From Solirubrobacterales bacterium (GTDB taxonomy: Bacteria; Actinomycetota; Thermoleophilia; Solirubrobacterales; Solirubrobacteraceae): a stretch of 8,165 nucleotides of DNA. The notes beneath the pieces were generated by a model that did not search any database, was not told the DNA's origin, and saw only the letters and a list, made by a program, of their open reading frames with translations. Made by a program: the position numbers and the translations under genes. How positions within the stretch are numbered: position 1 is the first letter of the stretch; each line of letters begins with the position of its first letter. The DNA lies in NCBI GenBank assembly GCA_027314825.1, contig DAHVAB010000097.1:1-8165 (forward strand), given 5' to 3'. This document shows positions 5,528-8,165 of this stretch, piece after piece.

Positions 5528-6295
5528 TTGGCCGACCTGGAGATCAAGAACCTTCACGCCCGCGCCGGCGAGACGCAGATCCTGCGCGGCGTCGACCTGA
5601 CGAGCAGCCGGGGCGAGGTCCATGCCCTGATGGGGCCGAACGGGTCCGGCAAGTCGACGCTCGCCAACGCGATCATGGGCCATCCCGGCCTGGAGGTCAC
5701 CGAGGGGCAGATCCTCTTCAAGGGGCAGGACATCACCGAGGCCTCCCCGGATGAGCGCGCGCGGATGGGCCTGTTCATGGCCTTCCAGTATCCGGTGGCG
5801 ATTCCCGGAGTCACGATCACCCGTTACCTGCGGATGGTCCAGAACGCTCACCGTCAGGCCCGCGGCGAAGAGGAGATCTCGCTGAAGGACTTCCGACAGC
5901 TCGTCGAAGAGGCGATGGAGCTGACAGAGGTGCCGCGGGAGTTCTCCTCGCGCTACCTCAACGACGGCTTCTCCGGCGGCGAGAAGAAGCGCTTGGAGGT
6001 TCTGCAGCTCGCCCTCCAGCAGCCGGAGATAGCGGTGCTCGACGAGACCGACTCGGGGCTTGACATCGATGCGCTGAACACGGTGGCGCGCGGGGTCAAC
6101 ACGGTTGCGAAGCGCAGCGATCTGGGCGTGCTGATCATCACCCACTACCAGCGGATACTGCATCTGATCGAGCCCTCGCGGGTGTCGATCATGATGGACG
6201 GGCGGATCGTCAAGAGCGGCGGCCCGGAGCTGGTCGAGCGTCTGGAGCGCGACGGCTACGGCTCGATCCGCGACGAAGTCGCGGCGAGCGCCTGA
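5528..6295 (+). CDS. sufC: Fe-S cluster assembly ATPase SufC
   Basis: Encodes 255 aa, the usual length for SufC. It is the ABC-type ATPase that powers the SufBCD scaffold on which Fe-S clusters are built in the cytoplasm; it is not a transporter. Visible motifs are Walker A GPNGSGKST (36-44), Q-loop Gln87 in AFQYPVAIPGV, signature FSGGEKKR (148-155), Walker B with the SufC-specific extension AVLDETDSGLDIDAL (169-183) and the H-loop His206 in ITHYQRIL. No membrane segment is present. Translation begins at a TTG preceded by AAGGAG. The gene follows the Rrf2 regulator by 40 bp, and its TGA directly abuts the ATG of sufS with no gap, so the two are almost certainly co-translated. The partners SufB and SufD are not found in the window. 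Confidence 0.97.
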   Translation: MADLEIKNLHARAGETQILRGVDLTSSRGEVHALMGPNGSGKSTLANAIMGHPGLEVTEGQILFKGQDITEASPDERARMGLFMAFQYPVAIPGVTITRYLRMVQNAHRQARGEEEISLKDFRQLVEEAMELTEVPREFSSRYLNDGFSGGEKKRLEVLQLALQQPEIAVLDETDSGLDIDALNTVARGVNTVAKRSDLGVLIITHYQRILHLIEPSRVSIMMDGRIVKSGGPELVERLERDGYGSIRDEVAASA

Positions 6296-7516
6296 ATGAG
6301 CGCCGCCGGCACCGCCGCCCCGGCCGCCGACTTCCCCGCGCTCCAGCGCGACGGGCTCGTCTATCTGGACAGCGCCGCCAGCGCTCAGAAGCCGCGTGTC
6401 GTGATCGACGCGATGGCGGATATGGCCGCCCACCATTACGCGAACATCCATCGCGGCGTCTACCCGCTGGCCGTCGAGGCGACCGATCGCTTCGAGGGGG
6501 CGCGCTCGCGGATCGCGGCCTGGCTCGGGTCGACCGACGCGGAGACGATCTTCACCAAGAACGTCACCGAGGCGATCAACCTGGTCGCCTACTCCTGGGG
6601 CCGGGCCAATGTCCGTGCCGGCGATGCGATCGTGCTGACCCGCGCCGAGCACCATTCCAACATCGTGCCCTGGCAGATGCTCTGCGCCGAGGTCGGCGCG
6701 CAGCTGCGCTACCTGGACATCGACGGGGAGGGTCAGATCTCCCTGGAGCAGCTCGATGAGCACCTCGCCGACGGGCGGGCTCGCCTTCTCGCCGCCTTTC
6801 ACGTCTCAAACGTGCTCGGCACGATCAATCCGGTCGCCGAGATCTGCGAGCGCGCCCGCGCGGCCGGCGCCGTGACGCTGATCGACGGGGCTCAGGCGGT
6901 GCCGCAGCTGCCGGTCCGCCTCGATGAGCTGGGCGCCGACTTCTATGCCTGGACAGGCCACAAGCTCTACGGGCCGACCGGGATCGGCGTCCTGCACGGC
7001 CGCCGGGAGCTCTTGGAGGCGATGCCGCCCTTCCTCGGCGGCGGCGACATGATCCGCCGTGTGGAGGAGCAGTCCTCCACCTTCGCCGACCTGCCCTGGA
7101 AGTTCGAGGCCGGCACCTCGCCGATCGTCGAGGCGGTCGGGCTGGCCGCGGCCGTCGACTTCGTCTGCGAGATCGGCATGGATGCGATCCGCGCCCACGA
7201 GCTGGACCTGACCGCGTATGCGATCGAGCGCCTGCGCGAGCTGCCGGGGCTCCGTATCCACGGCCCGAGCGAGGCGGAGTCCCGGGGCGCGCTCATCTCC
7301 TTCGAGCTGGAGGGCGTGCACCCCCATGACGTCGCGGAGATCCTCGGACGCGACGGGGTCTGCGTGCGGGCCTCCCACCACTGCGCCCAGCCGCTGATGC
7401 GCCATCTCGGGATCGCCGCCAGCGCGCGGGCCTCCTTCGCCGTGCACAACACGCGCTCAGACGTCGACCGCCTGATCGGCGCTCTGCGGACGGTGCGGGA
7501 GATCTTCGGGGACTGA
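6296..7516 (+). CDS. sufS: Cysteine desulfurase SufS
   Basis: Encodes 406 aa, normal for SufS. This PLP enzyme removes sulfur from L-cysteine, giving alanine and an enzyme persulfide, for Fe-S cluster assembly. Key sites are LDSAASAQKP (24-33), IHRGVYPL (51-58), the PLP-stacking histidine in RAEHHSNIVPW (116-126), IDGAQAVPQ (196-204), the PLP lysine Lys223 in TGHKLYGPTGIG, and the persulfide cysteine Cys363 in RASHHCAQPLM. In Bacillus and E. coli enzymes as I recall them the residue before HHC is Gly; here it is Ser360. The region after the catalytic Cys is that of group II desulfurases (SufS/CsdA), not IscS. The start abuts sufC and the stop lies 7 bp before sufU, consistent with a single polycistronic unit and with SufU as the sulfur acceptor. 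The first 13 residues are Ala-rich and non-conserved. Confidence 0.97.
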   Translation: MSAAGTAAPAADFPALQRDGLVYLDSAASAQKPRVVIDAMADMAAHHYANIHRGVYPLAVEATDRFEGARSRIAAWLGSTDAETIFTKNVTEAINLVAYSWGRANVRAGDAIVLTRAEHHSNIVPWQMLCAEVGAQLRYLDIDGEGQISLEQLDEHLADGRARLLAAFHVSNVLGTINPVAEICERARAAGAVTLIDGAQAVPQLPVRLDELGADFYAWTGHKLYGPTGIGVLHGRRELLEAMPPFLGGGDMIRRVEEQSSTFADLPWKFEAGTSPIVEAVGLAAAVDFVCEIGMDAIRAHELDLTAYAIERLRELPGLRIHGPSEAESRGALISFELEGVHPHDVAEILGRDGVCVRASHHCAQPLMRHLGIAASARASFAVHNTRSDVDRLIGALRTVREIFGD

Positions 7517-7523
7517 GGATCCG

Positions 7524-8024
7524 ATGGACGACCTGTACCGCGAGGAAATCCTCGAGCACTACAAGCGGCCTCACAACTGGGGCGAGATGGAGGACCCCGA
7601 CCTCGTCTTCGAAGACAACAACCCGCTCTGCGGGGACGAGCTGAAGGTGATGCTGCGTCTCGACGCCGAGCGCCGGATCGCCGATGTGCGCTTCGCCGGG
7701 CACGGCTGCGCGATCAGCCAGGCGGCCGCCTCGATGGTCTCCGATGAGATCAAGGGGATGCGCCTCGACGATCTGATCAAGCTGGATCGGCGGTTCGTGC
7801 TCGAGCTGCTGGGTATCGACATCTCCGCCACGCGGATGAAGTGCGCGCTGCTCAGCCTGAAGGTGATCAAGAGCGCGGGCCTCGGCGGGGCCGTTGATTG
7901 GGAGCCAACCCAGGTGGAGCCAACCCAGGTGGAGCCAACCCGGCCGGAGCCAACCCAGGCGGAGCCAACCCAGGCGGAGCCAACCCAGGCGGAGCCAACC
8001 CAGCCCGATGCCACCGACTTGTAG
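7524..8024 (+). CDS. sufU: SufU zinc-dependent sulfur acceptor, with repetitive C-terminal tail
   Basis: Encodes 166 aa. SufU takes the persulfide from SufS and passes sulfur to the SufBCD scaffold; in Gram-positive bacteria it is a zinc-dependent sulfurtransferase rather than a scaffold. The IscU-like fold is complete: YREEILEHYKRPHNWG (5-20), NPLCGDEL with Cys36 and Asp38, GHGCAISQAAASM with Cys62, and RMKCALLSLKVI with Cys107. These four correspond to the Cys/Asp/Cys/Cys zinc set. The SufU-specific insertion between the second and third Cys is present (GMRLDDLIKLDRRF). The core ends at about residue 126. A 40-residue tail follows, made of seven EPTQx-type pentapeptides encoded by a 15-bp tandem repeat, and is not part of the normal family. 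GAGG overlapping the sufS stop serves as the ribosome-binding site, 5 bp before the ATG. Confidence 0.95.
   Translation: MDDLYREEILEHYKRPHNWGEMEDPDLVFEDNNPLCGDELKVMLRLDAERRIADVRFAGHGCAISQAAASMVSDEIKGMRLDDLIKLDRRFVLELLGIDISATRMKCALLSLKVIKSAGLGGAVDWEPTQVEPTQVEPTRPEPTQAEPTQAEPTQAEPTQPDATDL
7902..8006 (+). repeat. 15-bp tandem repeat, seven units, coding for the EPTQx tail of SufU
   Basis: Seven contiguous 15-bp units follow GAGCCAACCCAGgtG. Two end in GTG, three in GCG, one is changed to CGGCCG and the last ends CAGCCC. All are in frame, giving EPTQV twice, EPTRP, EPTQA three times and EPTQP. Near-identity at third codon positions (always CCA for Pro and ACC for Thr, and CCA is otherwise uncommon in this GC-rich DNA) points to recent expansion by slippage or unequal crossover rather than slow convergence. 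Confidence 0.95.
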
Positions 8025-8054
8025 AATGAATTCCAAGCGAGCCGATAGGATTTG

Positions 8055-8165
8055 ATGAGCCCGATCATCGACATATGCCCCGTAGGAGAGCTGCCGGCAG
8101 GCGAGCGGCGGATCGTGGAGTGGGAGGATCTGACGATCGGCGTCTTCAACTGCGGCGGGCAGCTG
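8055..8165 (+). CDS. Rieske-type [2Fe-2S] ferredoxin, N-terminal part (cut by window end)
   Basis: Only 37 codons are present, beginning MSPIIDICPVGELPAGERRI and continuing with WEDLTIGVFNCGGQL. The VGELPxGERRIVE pattern followed by a xIGVFNxxGxL strand pair is typical of the start of small Rieske ferredoxins (non-heme iron oxygenase ferredoxin subunit type); the CxH and CxxH cluster ligands would lie beyond the window edge. AGGA (8047-8050) stands 4 bp before the ATG. The gap from sufU is 30 bp, so it probably belongs to the Suf operon; a small Rieske protein is commonly encoded among actinobacterial suf genes. It may supply electrons during cluster assembly, but that role is inferred from context only. 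An in-frame TTG directly before the ATG is a less likely start. Confidence 0.7.
   Translation, partial: MSPIIDICPVGELPAGERRIVEWEDLTIGVFNCGGQL

Noticed and set aside
5417..6802. Minus-strand open frame of 461 codons
   Set aside because: It is antisense to sufC and sufS and has no motifs of its own.
847..8006. Tandem arrays as CRISPR
   Set aside because: The 52-, 18- and 15-bp units are contiguous with no unique spacers, two of them lie in coding or junction sequence, and no cas gene is present.
7571..8149. Minus-strand frame with GWL/GWV repeats
   Set aside because: The repeats are the antisense reading of the SufU EPTQx minisatellite; SufU is certain.

Overview
The window reads as chromosomal DNA of a very GC-rich actinobacterium. 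Almost all third codon positions are G or C, the genes are tightly packed, and a SufS-SufU pair (rather than SufS-SufE) makes Fe-S clusters. The Rrf2-SufC-SufS-SufU order and the protein flavour suggest Thermoleophilia/Solirubrobacterales, but that placement is inference. No mobile element, CRISPR array, tRNA or rRNA was found.

Layout. Positions 1-354 hold no convincing gene, only a 9-bp-stem hairpin (237-260). A short plus-strand gene (355-846) resembles only the C-terminal part of glycerate kinases and has lost recognisable motif residues. A 52-bp tandem repeat (847-1000) separates it from a convergent minus-strand pair: a covalent-flavin aldonolactone/alditol oxidase (2338-3720) followed by a PLP-dependent D-threonine-aldolase/alanine-racemase-fold enzyme (1008-2252). 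Their junction is a minisatellite of 18-bp units that each begin with ATG. One unit is 17 bp long, so the reading frame shifts inside the array.

The oxidase is divergent from gpsA (3724-4848), glycerol-3-phosphate dehydrogenase. The two start codons are only 3 bp apart, and a TAGGCTC inverted repeat brackets them. After a 105-bp gap comes the iron-sulfur block: an Rrf2-family regulator (4954-5487) with a perfect 7-3-7 palindrome over its probable -10 box, then sufC (TTG start), sufS, sufU and the 5' end of a Rieske-type ferredoxin gene cut by the window edge. SufS takes sulfur from cysteine, SufU accepts it, SufC is the ATPase of the SufBCD scaffold, and the Rrf2 protein probably senses cluster status. 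SufB and SufD are not in the window and are expected close by, probably downstream.

The genes are ordinary families. The unusual material lies at gene boundaries: three unrelated minisatellites (52 bp, 18 bp, 15 bp) within 8 kb, the last adding a seven-fold EPTQx tail to SufU, plus compact start regions that look leaderless or nearly so. I see no convincing wholly new multi-gene system.
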